NCBI RefSeq assembly: GCF_022346885.1
Contig: NZ_JAKRNK010000005.1
Location: 186,001-250,000 of the forward strand
Direction: 5' to 3'
DNA length: 64,000 nt
From: Paenibacillus sp. ACRRX
GTDB taxonomy: Bacteria; Bacillota; Bacilli; Paenibacillales; Paenibacillaceae
In this document: in pieces, positions 26,789 through 35,115 of the stretch
How the letters are laid out: each line of letters begins with the position of its first letter
How positions within the stretch are numbered: the stretch's first letter is position 1
Program-made: the position numbers and the translations under genes
Notes under the pieces: model-generated
Seen by the model: the letters and a program-made list of their open reading frames with translations, nothing else
The model's database searches: none
What the model was told of the DNA's origin: nothing

Positions 26789-27965
26789 GACTCACCGCCA
26801 CCTTAATCCGATCCGGGGCCACTCTTGATACGTGATAGAGCGGAACATCCACATTACCAGACACATAGTCACGATCACCCAACTTCACCTTCAAGTCCAT
26901 AACTTCCTCGACCCCAGGCACATTCTGAACAGCTGTCAAAAGACGGCTAAATACGATACGCGAGCCTTGAGCCAGGCCCGTATAATCCTGCTGATCAGCA
27001 CCAACGCCGCCAACATATTGGGCTAGGGCAGTAATAATCTCTTCTTGTCCTCTTGAAGAGAATGCAGTATTGGCAGACACAGACACCTCAACATGAACGT
27101 CCAACATCTTCATGCGGCTGAACTGTACCTTATGGCCGTGGCCACTAATATCTTTCACTTCAAAACTTTCCTTGCCATCTGTACCGATGCCCGCCGCCTT
27201 TTTGTCAAAGATCGCTTTGGCTATCTGATCGGACTGACCACCATATACATAAGCACGGATAGACTTAGGCGGGATTCCTTGTTCGTCTGTTTGCATCGTA
27301 TCGTTGACTTGCACCGCGGCAGACTTCACATCTGGTAACTGCAGCAGCGCAGAGACGATCGCATCAATCGTGGCGGCATGGCTGCCATCACGTGCCGCCC
27401 GCAACCGATCACGAAATTCCACGTCATTTTCCTGTTCACGACCGTCCTCAGTTTCCCGAAGATTGGTTATACCCGTAATTTCTTTCAATGGGCTAAATGC
27501 CTCAACGATTGATCCGGCAGGAACATTTCCCATAATGCCAGGTATAACGGCACTGATTGCAACAGCTCCTTTACCATTCTCATTCAAGGTGCACACCGCG
27601 GTGGTTATAAACCATATCCCCGATTTCGTTCCTATTCGATAACCAGGTTGTACGAGATAGCCAGGCAACCCTTTCAGTTCCACCATGCCATGTGCAGGCT
27701 GCTCCAGCTTGCGGCGTAAACCGTAAAACACCGCTAATGCATCCAATTGGACACCAGTTGCATATTGAATATAGGATTCATGGTAAACTTGCTCCACATC
27801 TTCCCACAGCACCGACAAATGCCATGCAAACACTTGAAGCATCATACCAAGCGGAGACGACTCCGATGTATTCATATCTTGTCCGAGCCTTTTTCCAAGC
27901 TCGTTGACCATCTCTTCGTAAATCTCGTTATAGGTCTTGCGTTTCAATCCCGCTGCTGTCAGCAT
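26781..27965 (-). CDS. Baseplate J/gp47 family protein
   Basis: 394 residues. Typical landmarks are YNEIYEEMVNELGKRLG near residue 15, the central GIMGNVPAGSI and FRDRLRAARDGS (around 205), and the C-terminal VNVPGVEEVMD-like stretch (AVQNVPGVEEVMDLKVKLG). J proteins form the baseplate wedges of contractile tails and change shape to trigger the sheath. GGAGGT lies 11 bases before the ATG. The gene overlaps the gp25-like gene by 38 bases and the tail protein I gene by eight. Confidence 0.92.
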   Translation of the reverse strand: MLTAAGLKRKTYNEIYEEMVNELGKRLGQDMNTSESSPLGMMLQVFAWHLSVLWEDVEQVYHESYIQYATGVQLDALAVFYGLRRKLEQPAHGMVELKGLPGYLVQPGYRIGTKSGIWFITTAVCTLNENGKGAVAISAVIPGIMGNVPAGSIVEAFSPLKEITGITNLRETEDGREQENDVEFRDRLRAARDGSHAATIDAIVSALLQLPDVKSAAVQVNDTMQTDEQGIPPKSIRAYVYGGQSDQIAKAIFDKKAAGIGTDGKESFEVKDISGHGHKVQFSRMKMLDVHVEVSVSANTAFSSRGQEEIITALAQYVGGVGADQQDYTGLAQGSRIVFSRLLTAVQNVPGVEEVMDLKVKLGDRDYVSGNVDVPLYHVSRVAPDRIKVAVSHV

Positions 27966-28305
27966 ATCGAAGTGTGACCTCCTCTCCGTCCGTGCCTGTT
28001 AGGGTCAGCTGAACTATAAGCTGACGGGTTACTCCATCCCATTCCAACTCCATGTCATCCACCGATTGAATACGCGGCTCTTCTGCTAGACATAACATGA
28101 TCGCTTCACGAATTCCCTCTTCACTAACTTGCTTTCCAAGCACCTTCTCATGATCAAGTCCCATCTCAGGGGCAAAAAAATACTCGCCTAAGCGAGTTCC
28201 CATTCTGATTCGCACGGATTGTGCAAGCTCATCACGTCCATCAATCCAAGCTACTTGCCCATCTGACAGTTGAATATCTCCATCAAGCAGCTGCCAAGTT
28301 CTCAT
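27928..28305 (-). CDS. gp25/GPW-like baseplate wedge protein (DUF2634 type)
   Basis: 125 residues. The pattern ARSVRIRMGTRLGEYFFAPEMGL-like core (here LAQSVRIRMGTRLGEYFF) and GIREAIMLCLAEEPRIQSVD are those of gp25-like wedge proteins with an EPR motif (EEPRI). They seat the first sheath ring on the baseplate. It overlaps its downstream J gene by 38 bases and its upstream OB-fold gene by four (ATGA), indicating coupled translation. Confidence 0.88.
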   Translation of the reverse strand: MRTWQLLDGDIQLSDGQVAWIDGRDELAQSVRIRMGTRLGEYFFAPEMGLDHEKVLGKQVSEEGIREAIMLCLAEEPRIQSVDDMELEWDGVTRQLIVQLTLTGTDGEEVTLRYADSSGIETQDL

Positions 28306-28574
28306 CCAGCCGCCACCTTTCCAACAATAATACCCCCACCACTGTGTGGTTCAGTAAATACAACCAATACACGGTTCCCATTCTCAAGCATCACATCAGA
28401 TGAAAGCTCTAGCATGGGCAGTTGATAGCGAATCGCCCCACTTTCACCCTCCAATTCCACATCTGCACTGCCTGCTTCCAAGTTAAGGATTGTCCCTATT
28501 TGTGCGCCCGCTGTGCCAGACAGCTTGTGCTCCATCCAGGCATCCAACGCTCCAACCGCTCGATTGGCACCCAT
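28302..28574 (-). CDS. Small OB-fold baseplate protein (DUF2577-like)
   Basis: 90 residues, beta-rich with IGTILNLEAGSADVELEGES and LENGNRVLVVFTEPHSGGGI. This looks like a single OB-fold as in short spike or DUF2577 proteins near the hub. No beta-helix or metal-binding tip (HxH) is visible, so it would only be a platform, or the spike is elsewhere or very reduced. Overlaps the gp25-like gene by four bases. Confidence 0.7.
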   Translation of the reverse strand: MGANRAVGALDAWMEHKLSGTAGAQIGTILNLEAGSADVELEGESGAIRYQLPMLELSSDVMLENGNRVLVVFTEPHSGGGIIVGKVAAG

Positions 28575-28627
28575 ATCGCTCCTCCTTCCTCGACTATGAA
28601 ACGGTTATCTATACTATTTAAAACAAA

Positions 28628-29425
28628 CTAGGATTCCTTCACTAAATCCACATCCGTAACAAATTGCTCTGCCGAGATTGTGTGTCTACCTTGTCTTACT
28701 TGGTACACCCCATGATAATCCACGCTTTCCAGCCAGACGAGTGCGCCAGCATACAGGCGATGGTTCAATAACGAAGTTGCCCGAACCCCCTTTATATCTC
28801 CATCTTCAAATGTTTGTGGACTGTCAAGCAAGCCGCTGTTCGCAGCTAAACGAATAGCGGTTCGGTTGGCAGCAGACCCGTTCGGTGCTTGAAAATGCAG
28901 CTTGCCCTGCCTTGTGTAAGTCATAATTCCACAAGCCGCAGCGGCTCGGCGAATGGCCGCTACAGGATCCCCTTTTACAATAAAGCCCTTGGCATACGTA
29001 TAATCAGATGGCAACGATATTTCTCCATGAGGAATCTGCGCTTGATTTAGGAGATCGCGAATAATTTCACTTGCTTTTATACCTTTGCGATAAGACTGCA
29101 CCACATGATAGACAGATACGGTTAAATCGTCTTTCACTTGAATGGTCGTAATTTGATCCATCTGCTCGCGCTTCGTTCGAATTTCAACGACATTACCTTG
29201 AAGTACCGTTCCCAGACTACGACCGTATCCCGCATTAACAATGACTCGCATGCCATTACGAAGACTAGCCCGTGTATGCTTCGATAAATTGTACAATTCA
29301 ATGGTAGATTCGTTGGCCTCTTTATCATCATCAAAGTCAACCACAACGCGCATTGTCAGGTCTTGGTACGTAAATTTGTACCCCCCAACAAGCACTTCAC
29401 ATTGGCGATTATATAAATATTCCAT
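28628..29425 (-). CDS. Baseplate hub protein, XkdQ/gp27-like
   Basis: 265 residues from ATG 29425, with GGGAGA upstream; it overlaps the plug gene by 17 bases. The pattern (STIELYNLSKHTRASLRNGM, then VIVNAGYGRSLGTVLQGNVV; KASEIIRDLLNQAQIPHGEI; GRHTISAEQFVTDVDLV at the end) is that of XkdQ/YqbQ and the late-control D group. It forms the trimeric hub that links tube and spike. Confidence 0.85.
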   Translation of the reverse strand: MEYLYNRQCEVLVGGYKFTYQDLTMRVVVDFDDDKEANESTIELYNLSKHTRASLRNGMRVIVNAGYGRSLGTVLQGNVVEIRTKREQMDQITTIQVKDDLTVSVYHVVQSYRKGIKASEIIRDLLNQAQIPHGEISLPSDYTYAKGFIVKGDPVAAIRRAAAACGIMTYTRQGKLHFQAPNGSAANRTAIRLAANSGLLDSPQTFEDGDIKGVRATSLLNHRLYAGALVWLESVDYHGVYQVRQGRHTISAEQFVTDVDLVKES

Positions 29426-29729
29426 CGTCTTCTCCCAAATGAATGTGCACGGATCGCCCAAGCGTATCCCACGTCACATGCTCATTCAGATTATCTCCAT
29501 AAGGCACAATCTCTTCCAAGGGAAACAAGGGTGTCTCTATGGCCTCAAATAAAGGCACGCCCCATACCAGCTTTACTCCTAGTGCAAGCGCATTTTCTCC
29601 TACTAGCAAATCCACTGTGAAATAATCATGTTTATGGTTGTATCGAATTTCAAACGTATACGTACGACCACCTAAGTCCATCTCAAACGAGTAAGGAACC
29701 AACTCCTTATCAATGACAACAATTGCCAT
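29409..29729 (-). CDS. Baseplate plug-like protein
   Basis: 106 residues from the second ATG (29729), since the first lies too close to AAGGAGG. It is beta-rich (GRTYTFEIRYNHKHDYFTVD, LLVGENALALGVKLVWGVPL) and matches the pattern of the small plug protein of simple contractile phage baseplates such as cyanophage Pam3 (gp18 type). The plug would close the tube end in the hub. The downstream gene start overlaps its end. Confidence 0.7.
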   Translation of the reverse strand: MAIVVIDKELVPYSFEMDLGGRTYTFEIRYNHKHDYFTVDLLVGENALALGVKLVWGVPLFEAIETPLFPLEEIVPYGDNLNEHVTWDTLGRSVHIHLGEDDGIFI

Positions 29730-29782
29730 ACACATTCCTCCTTCCCTAGAAGTGGCTTTACCATCATATAAGTACCTGTCAT

Positions 29783-30625
29783 TTATAGAACACGGATCAC
29801 CATTCCAGACTTGAGTATGGTATGGCCGTTAATGTTAGGGTTCAATCCTCTTAATATATCGGGGCTTGTACCATACCTAGAAGCTATTGAATTCCAACTT
29901 TCACCATATACTACCTTGTGAGTTCTTACCGCATGCTTCAAATTCGGATTCATAGCTTTTTGTTTAGCGCTCGCCTTTTGCCCGATGGACAAGATCATGC
30001 CTACTGGAGGTGGAACGTGAGCATCTAAATGTGAGTTCCAGCTACGAAGCTGATAGGGGCTTGTGCCGTAGTAAGCCGCAATTTGCTCCCATGTCTGTCC
30101 TCTACGCACCGTATGTGAAAGCGGTTTGGGACGATACGTCGCATTTTTTTGCCCCACACGACTTTTGGGCTTAACGGCCACCTTCCGTTTGGCTGGTAGC
30201 TTCTTGTAGCTTATCGTAACTACATTGATTTGTTTGAGCGTCATGGAAAAGCTCATCCCGTTAGAGATGGAATTGTCATGTGCCGTTCTTAAGCTTGTAA
30301 TCGCACAATTTAATAGCAAATTACGACCTGAATATTGAAGCAGCGTGCCTGCGTTCATTGCTTTAACTAAACGATGCCGGTATTGATCTGCTTTAGGTCC
30401 AATCAATAGCCCTTCGAGATGGAGACTAACCGTATCTTTCTGGATGTGATCTGTTATCGTTCCACCTTTTTCAACGTTATGGGTACTCACCTGCACAGCA
30501 TACTCCGGCTCTTCTGACGTTACAAATAAATCGATTCCACCTAAACGGCTTAACTTTTGTGCTGATTTTTGTGGTGGTTTTGGCTTTGAAACTGCCTTTG
30601 ACTTTGGAACTGACTCTTGCTTAAT
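29783..30625 (-). CDS. LysM tail protein, XkdP-like, with a probable ATT start
   Basis: 280 residues if read from ATT at 30625-30623. The frame has no ATG, GTG or TTG before a GTG at 30496, yet the codons upstream encode protein-like sequence (SRLGGIDLFVTSEEPEYAVQ) continuous with the usual N-domain of this family (VEKGGTITDHIQKDTVSLHL). GGGAGGGG (30635-30642) is nine bases before the ATT, which overlaps the tape-measure stop. Two LysM units lie in the C-terminal half (HTVRRGQTWEQIAAYYGTSP; HKVVYGESWNSIASRYGTSP). XkdP-type proteins join the tube to the hub. Alternatives are a CTC start or entry by frameshift. Confidence 0.75.
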   Translation of the reverse strand: MKQESVPKSKAVSKPKPPQKSAQKLSRLGGIDLFVTSEEPEYAVQVSTHNVEKGGTITDHIQKDTVSLHLEGLLIGPKADQYRHRLVKAMNAGTLLQYSGRNLLLNCAITSLRTAHDNSISNGMSFSMTLKQINVVTISYKKLPAKRKVAVKPKSRVGQKNATYRPKPLSHTVRRGQTWEQIAAYYGTSPYQLRSWNSHLDAHVPPPVGMILSIGQKASAKQKAMNPNLKHAVRTHKVVYGESWNSIASRYGTSPDILRGLNPNINGHTILKSGMVIRVL

Positions 30626-32489
30626 GAGAAGTCACCCCTCCCGGCCCTGTCTGCGGCTTAGGCATCTTGCTTGCAATACTTCGTTCGAAAGAGCGGAATG
30701 AAGCATCAAACTGCTCGCGCGCAATCCGCTTAATTTCATCGATCATTCGCATATCAACATACCCGTTCACATTCAGATTCATCACCACGTTGCTATTCGC
30801 ATTTACATCCATTGTGCCTGTCCGCCCTGGTATCGCTAGCGGTACATTCAACGTCGGCGAAGTTGATACAGGAATTCCTGTGCCAGTCATATCAGAGTAG
30901 GGGCGATAGGAAGTACCTGCAGTCGTTGAGACTTGAGGCCCTATGCCTGCTTGGAGTGTTACAGGCGCACGTGATGCGTCCGCCATTGGTAAAGTAGCTC
31001 CAGGCCTGCGAATGTTATTCGGTAACGTGGCAGGAAGCGTTGTAGGTAGAGTCGGCTTTTGAAGTTCGTCCTTTCCTTGATCCTCGTCTTTCGGGAGCAA
31101 AAACTTCTCAGCCGCCCATAAACCAGCATCAAGCGCCAACCCTCCCAAAAAACCGGCCGGTGTAAGCCGCAGCAGTTTGGTTGCTTTACTAACCGCTTTA
31201 GCGCCTTTAAGCAACTTGCCGAACCACCCTACTTTTTTGGCAGCTGAAGCTGTTCTTGTTGCGGCGGATGCCGATTGAGCAGAAGCTCTAATCGCGTTCG
31301 CAGTTGTAGGAGCTGCTGCTTGCTGAGCTGCCCCTGCTGTTACATCAGCCGCCCCGCGCATCGACTGTACCGCCTGGACCATATCAATAGAAGATTGAGC
31401 AACAGTTGCGACATTGGTTATCGTTGTAGATGGCTGACTGCTTCCATCGTCAGGCTGCTGCCCTTCTTTACTGCTCCCGCTAAATAAGGCATATCCTGCT
31501 CCAATCGCTCCGGCTGCACCTGCAATGCCTAAAGCTGCTCTGCCTTTCCGGCTTTTCGGCAGCATGTGGGATAATCTCCACGCTGGTCCGTGCCTGTCTG
31601 TTCTTGTGCGCGATGCGGAGCCATTCTCACCCTGCGCTGCACGTCCTAACTCCTGTCTACCCGTACCAGTGCTAGGCTCAGGAGGCGGTGCGGAAGATCC
31701 ACCCAAAGATGAACGCCTTCTTGAGTTCCGCTGATTCGCCCCTGTATTGCGTCGATTATGTCTGCTTCTGCCCCCGTTATCCGACCTTCTCCTTGACTCC
31801 TGCGTAGGCTCTGAATCTTGACGTCCTTGACGACCACGGGCACGGCGCGAACCTCTACGCCTCGAATCACTTTGGTTATCAGGGGAACCTCCTCCATTCC
31901 CGCCTGTTCTATCACTAGCAGGAGCACAACAGCTACAAGTGCAACTTCCATTGCTGTCACTATTGTTATTGCCGGATTCCCCCCCTTTACCTTGAAACCA
32001 TTTACGATACTCATCAATAGAAGTTTTAATTTTCAGAGGGCCTTCAAACAGAGCTACAACTGTATCCCCCAAATCCTTAAAAGGCTTCAAAACTTCATTA
32101 CTGCTAATTATGGTCTTGCCAAAATCAGATTTCTGGAAATTCTCCGCCCATGGCAGCAGCTTCGTTTTATCGTCTGTAGCCTTGGTGGCAGCCGCACCTT
32201 GTGCAATCGCTGCACCAGACTTTAAAGCAAACAATTGCCTCATGGCAGCACCCTGGTGAACCATAGCCACCTGAACTCGGTCCAACGCCAATTCCAACTG
32301 AGTTGTATTCAGGATTGGCTGTAGGGCATAAGCACCTGCTGCTGACTTCATTTTCATGCTGGAGTACAATAAACTGGACTGACTACGAATCGTACTTGTC
32401 AGTACATTCAACGTCAATTCAAGCTCATCTATTTTTCCGTTCATCGTGCGGAGCTCACGATGCGTATTTTTAACAATCCGATCATCCAT
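30621..32489 (-). CDS. Short tape-measure-type protein with Cys cluster and Arg-rich domain
   Basis: 622 residues with AAGGAGGG before the ATG. Position between the chaperone and the LysM protein marks it as the tape measure, which sets tail length and fills the tube. It is unusual. Residues 1-165 are helical; 183-188 is CTCSCC; 195-262 is arginine- and serine-rich (for example RRRGSRRARGRQGRQ); 320-338 is a glycine-alanine hydrophobic helix; 415-470 another hydrophobic region; the C-terminus is a helix (IKRIAREQFDASFRSFERSI) preceded by a beta segment. Length would predict a tail of roughly 90-100 nm by the usual 0.15 nm per residue. Confidence 0.72.
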   Translation of the reverse strand: MDDRIVKNTHRELRTMNGKIDELELTLNVLTSTIRSQSSLLYSSMKMKSAAGAYALQPILNTTQLELALDRVQVAMVHQGAAMRQLFALKSGAAIAQGAAATKATDDKTKLLPWAENFQKSDFGKTIISSNEVLKPFKDLGDTVVALFEGPLKIKTSIDEYRKWFQGKGGESGNNNSDSNGSCTCSCCAPASDRTGGNGGGSPDNQSDSRRRGSRRARGRQGRQDSEPTQESRRRSDNGGRSRHNRRNTGANQRNSRRRSSLGGSSAPPPEPSTGTGRQELGRAAQGENGSASRTRTDRHGPAWRLSHMLPKSRKGRAALGIAGAAGAIGAGYALFSGSSKEGQQPDDGSSQPSTTITNVATVAQSSIDMVQAVQSMRGAADVTAGAAQQAAAPTTANAIRASAQSASAATRTASAAKKVGWFGKLLKGAKAVSKATKLLRLTPAGFLGGLALDAGLWAAEKFLLPKDEDQGKDELQKPTLPTTLPATLPNNIRRPGATLPMADASRAPVTLQAGIGPQVSTTAGTSYRPYSDMTGTGIPVSTSPTLNVPLAIPGRTGTMDVNANSNVVMNLNVNGYVDMRMIDEIKRIAREQFDASFRSFERSIASKMPKPQTGPGGVTSH

Positions 32490-32492
32490 TGT

Positions 32493-32678
32493 TTATTTCC
32501 CTCCTTTCCCGTATATCCATTCCATCGCCGCCGCAGCCTCGCACAGTTCCTCAATGCTCATGCTGCACGCCTCTGTATATGAAACGCCGCCCCGGTTGTT
32601 CAAGACGACCTGCCAGAACAGCTGCCGGAGCGGATTCAGGGTGATGGAATGCCTATACGTCGGATGATTCGGATTCCA
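32493..32678 (-). CDS. Downstream frame of the tail chaperone (+1 frameshift extension)
   Basis: After the 0-frame CCC at 32682-32680, skipping the T at 32679 leads into a 61-codon open frame (WNPNHPTYRHSITLNPLRQL to EWIYGKGGK) ending at TAA 32495-32493, just before the tape-measure ribosome site. It has no start codon of its own with a ribosome site. The joined product would be 147 residues, the length of one-piece XkdN proteins. Confidence 0.65.
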   Translation of the reverse strand, partial: WNPNHPTYRHSITLNPLRQLFWQVVLNNRGGVSYTEACSMSIEELCEAAAAMEWIYGKGGK

Positions 32679-32937
32679 AGGGTGTATCTACCATCCCCAG
32701 GAATCGTGCACATTCCAGCCATAACGGAGTCAAAAGATCAGATTTATCTTCAAGCCCCTCCCAATGGAGACGCGGAGATACGATGACGTGCTGAAGGAAG
32801 AAATCCATCGATGCTTCGAGTTTCCAGCCGCCATCGGCTTTTAGCGCGACATCATACAGTCGCATTAGAGCACGCGCTCCTGGATGCTGTAGCACCAGTT
32901 CCTCTCCATCAATCGTGACGATCTTCTGCTTGCTCAT
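32653..32937 (-). CDS. Tail assembly chaperone, XkdN-like (0-frame product)
   Basis: 94 residues: KIVTIDGEELVLQHPGARAL, then a helical body (EASMDFFLQHVIVSPRLHWE). Proteins of this kind coat the tape measure until the tube grows round it. The gene lies exactly between tube and tape measure. In many tail clusters a longer form is made by frameshift near the end; here CCC-T at 32682-32679 is a fitting +1 site, and the +1 frame is open only between a TAG just upstream and the extension. Slippage is inferred. Confidence 0.82.
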   Translation of the reverse strand: MSKQKIVTIDGEELVLQHPGARALMRLYDVALKADGGWKLEASMDFFLQHVIVSPRLHWEGLEDKSDLLTPLWLECARFLGMVDTPLESESSDV

Positions 32938-32970
32938 TTACATTCACCCTTTCTTCTTATGTTCAAGGTA

Positions 32971-33372
32971 TTACACCGTATGTGTATATTTCAGCAATTG
33001 AATTTCAAATTCACGATCTTCCAGCTCAGAGCCATATGCAGCCGCTGGGAGCTTTTTCATGATAGCTTGCTCACTGCCAATACGTTCGCGCGGTTCATTA
33101 TGGGATACTACCCAAATGTCAAATATTTTCTTCTCACGAGCAAGTTGATGAAGCAAAGTCAATTGCGGAGAAGTTGACATCAAGGTTAATTTGATGGTAC
33201 CCAGCGGATTGTTCTTATGTGCAATCGCAACCTCGCCGTGTGCGCCAACATGGGCAACTGACATTTCTTCATCCTTTTCGCACGACACAAATGTGTTCTC
33301 ACCGAACCCCGTAATATAATTGCCATTGACGATAACCGACACATTCTTTGCATCATAAATACCAATATTCAT
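32971..33372 (-). CDS. Tail tube protein (DUF3277/XkdM-like)
   Basis: 133 residues, beta-rich (GIYDAKNVSVIVNGNYITGF, FVSCEKDEEMSVAHVGAHGE, NNPLGTIKLTLMSTSPQLTL). This is the pattern of the short tube proteins paired with DUF3383-type sheaths. Hexamers would stack to make the inner tube. Downstream of the sheath by 64 bases and upstream of the chaperone by 33, with a site before the ATG. Confidence 0.85.
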   Translation of the reverse strand: MNIGIYDAKNVSVIVNGNYITGFGENTFVSCEKDEEMSVAHVGAHGEVAIAHKNNPLGTIKLTLMSTSPQLTLLHQLAREKKIFDIWVVSHNEPRERIGSEQAIMKKLPAAAYGSELEDREFEIQLLKYTHTV

Positions 33373-33436
33373 TAATAAACACCATCCTCTTATTAGCTAA
33401 TTTCAACCCTCAATGACTTTTGCCGTTATACCGGAC

Positions 33437-34435
33437 TTAGAAACGAATAACCCCTTTGACCAGCACTTGATGAACTGCGCCGGCAATCTCAAACCAGAAC
33501 GAACCGCCTTTATAATTGCGATTAGCGCGATCTCCCGGCTCCACCTGATCCCGCAGCAGGAACGAAGTGCCAAACAATGGCTCGCCGCTTTCATCCTCCG
33601 CAATAATCCCCATCCGGAATGCCTCATGCAGTACGTTAACCACTGCACTTTCGATCTGGGCAATACCTGCATTCGTATACGGAATCTTATCCGATTGATT
33701 GAGCAAGTTTTGAACCTGTGCTTCCATGCGAGCACGCACATAATCACGAGACATAATGACGTCGATATACTCGCCGGATACGGTCTTTCCTTCGGATGTT
33801 CGTGCTTCACCTTGTTTATTCACATACGTAATGGCACCATTATCATGAATCTCCATTAACTGAGTAGATGTCAGCTTTAATGGAGAAATTCCCGTACACG
33901 TTTTGAACTTCCACGTAACAGAACCAACATCCGCAGAACCCACGGAACCCACCAATGCCGCATCTGGATAAGCAGCAGCATCCGTGTGGTAAAATACGGC
34001 CGTACGCGTGTATCCCTTGGCTTTAAGCGCCTGAAGCTTGGTCTTGTCAGCGATACGAGTGACATACAAGCGGTAGTCTTCTTTCTCCAACTCTTCGGCT
34101 AGTGCCTCTACTACAGTCGCACTGTTGTCCGCTGAAAGCAGATAGTACCAGCTGTTATCCAGCACTGCCCGCAGGCGTACAGCAGGCTCCTCCGTCTCAT
34201 CATGAGCAGCAATCGCAATGCGTTTGGGCGAGTGGTCTCCCTGACCAAACAACGCCTGTGCCATCTTATATTCGGTTGTTGTCTCTGCAAATTCGGCTTT
34301 TACAGAGTCCAGATCGCCAAATTCTTTATAAGCGAACCCGCCAGTTTTTTTGCCGAGAATAAGCGGTGTCGCCAAAGACAACCGTCCTGTCGGCTTCTGT
34401 AAATCGATGGTTACTTGCACGTCTTGTACTGTCAT
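33437..34435 (-). CDS. Contractile tail sheath protein (DUF3383-like)
   Basis: 332 residues. The N-terminus (VTIDLQKPTGRLSLATPLIL) and the C-terminal stretch (RNYKGGSFWFEIAGAVHQVL, VKGVIRF) are those of short sheath proteins; the middle includes YVNKQGEARTSEGK and VIMSRDYVRARMEAQVQNLL. Sheath presence makes this a myovirus-type, R-type particle. The ATG overlaps the stop of the upstream gene by one base (ATGA-like), so the two are coupled. Confidence 0.85.
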   Translation of the reverse strand: MTVQDVQVTIDLQKPTGRLSLATPLILGKKTGGFAYKEFGDLDSVKAEFAETTTEYKMAQALFGQGDHSPKRIAIAAHDETEEPAVRLRAVLDNSWYYLLSADNSATVVEALAEELEKEDYRLYVTRIADKTKLQALKAKGYTRTAVFYHTDAAAYPDAALVGSVGSADVGSVTWKFKTCTGISPLKLTSTQLMEIHDNGAITYVNKQGEARTSEGKTVSGEYIDVIMSRDYVRARMEAQVQNLLNQSDKIPYTNAGIAQIESAVVNVLHEAFRMGIIAEDESGEPLFGTSFLLRDQVEPGDRANRNYKGGSFWFEIAGAVHQVLVKGVIRF

Positions 34436-34908
34436 TAATCATCCACTCCCTTTTCTTCTTTTGAAGTCAGTTCAATCTTGTCAATCGACGTAAAAGAACG
34501 CACGAAACGATCTTTCATCCGTAGCCTTACTTGAAGTCCAAGCCCGGCATTGGGGTCTGTCTTCCATTGTGCGGGGCTGATTCGAACCATTGAGACCGAT
34601 AACCTCGCCAGATGCTCTAGTCCCTCGGTCCACAACCAGCCCAGCATATCCCGACATCTTTCTACCATTTCCATGCGGTCGTCACCGCAGATGAGCAGCA
34701 GCCATTCCATCTCTACAAGCTTCTCGACATCTCCAGTTCCCGTGTCTAGAGCATGCGGGCTGCAATCGATATAGGGCTCTGTCACATCGTAGACGAGTAA
34801 TGGCAGTGTGTTATTCGTACGCAGCGAATCCATGCTAACTAAAGGCAGCTTAAGGGCTTCTCCCATAGGCACAATCCATTGCTGGACGATATTGCGGTAC
34901 GCAATCAA
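34435..34908 (-). CDS. Tail completion/neck protein (LIC_12616-like)
   Basis: 157 residues, first gene of the tail operon. The pattern (IAYRNIVQQWIVPMGEALKL, DVTEPYIDCSPHALDTG, then EWLLLICGDDRMEMVERCRD) resembles the phage neck/tail terminator family. Such proteins cap the tail at the end where a head would join. Its presence without any head gene suggests the tail is finished as a free particle. The upstream intergenic region holds a promoter with a LexA box. Confidence 0.72.
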   Translation of the reverse strand: MIAYRNIVQQWIVPMGEALKLPLVSMDSLRTNNTLPLLVYDVTEPYIDCSPHALDTGTGDVEKLVEMEWLLLICGDDRMEMVERCRDMLGWLWTEGLEHLARLSVSMVRISPAQWKTDPNAGLGLQVRLRMKDRFVRSFTSIDKIELTSKEEKGVDD

Positions 34909-35019
34909 TGCACATCACCTCCTTTGTTAACATCGCAGTCTACCAAATCAGCCTCTCTCACCTATCGAAACAAGCTGGATAAGAGATGATTTCCCTGTGC
35001 TCACGATGTCCACGTTAAT

Positions 35020-35025
35020 AGTATA
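35020..35025 (-). promoter_or_regulatory. Minus-10 box of the tail operon promoter
   Basis: Minus-strand TATACT lies about 112 bases before the first tail gene and seven bases from a LexA box. No good minus-35 box is seen, consistent with a need for the activator encoded on the other side. Confidence 0.45.
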
Positions 35026-35031
35026 AAACAG

Positions 35032-35045
35032 CGAACACATGTTTG
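35032..35045. promoter_or_regulatory. LexA box 1, perfect consensus
   Basis: CGAACACATGTTTG matches the Bacillus LexA consensus CGAACRNRYGTTYG at every position. It covers the spacer/minus-35 zone of the tail operon promoter. Confidence 0.85.
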
Positions 35046-35094
35046 GTTTATTCCTTTTTACTATTTTCTTTTTGATTTCTTTTTAATATTTATA

Positions 35095-35108
35095 AGAACA
35101 TTTGTTCT
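35095..35108. promoter_or_regulatory. LexA box 2, upstream of the activator gene
   Basis: AGAACATTTGTTCT keeps the core GAAC-N4-GTTC and differs from consensus only at the outer bases. It covers the minus-35 region of the activator promoter, whose minus-10 starts 11 bases to the right. Confidence 0.75.
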
Positions 35109-35115
35109 CTTTTTG

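Noticed and set aside
31818..32225. Long threonine/serine-rich frame on the plus strand
   Set aside because: It is the antisense of the Arg/Ser-rich part of the tape-measure gene; no ribosome site and biased codons explain the openness.
32653..32700. A -1 slip site (X-XXY-YYZ) in the chaperone gene
   Set aside because: No such heptamer is present in the overlap, and the downstream frame is reached by +1, not -1.
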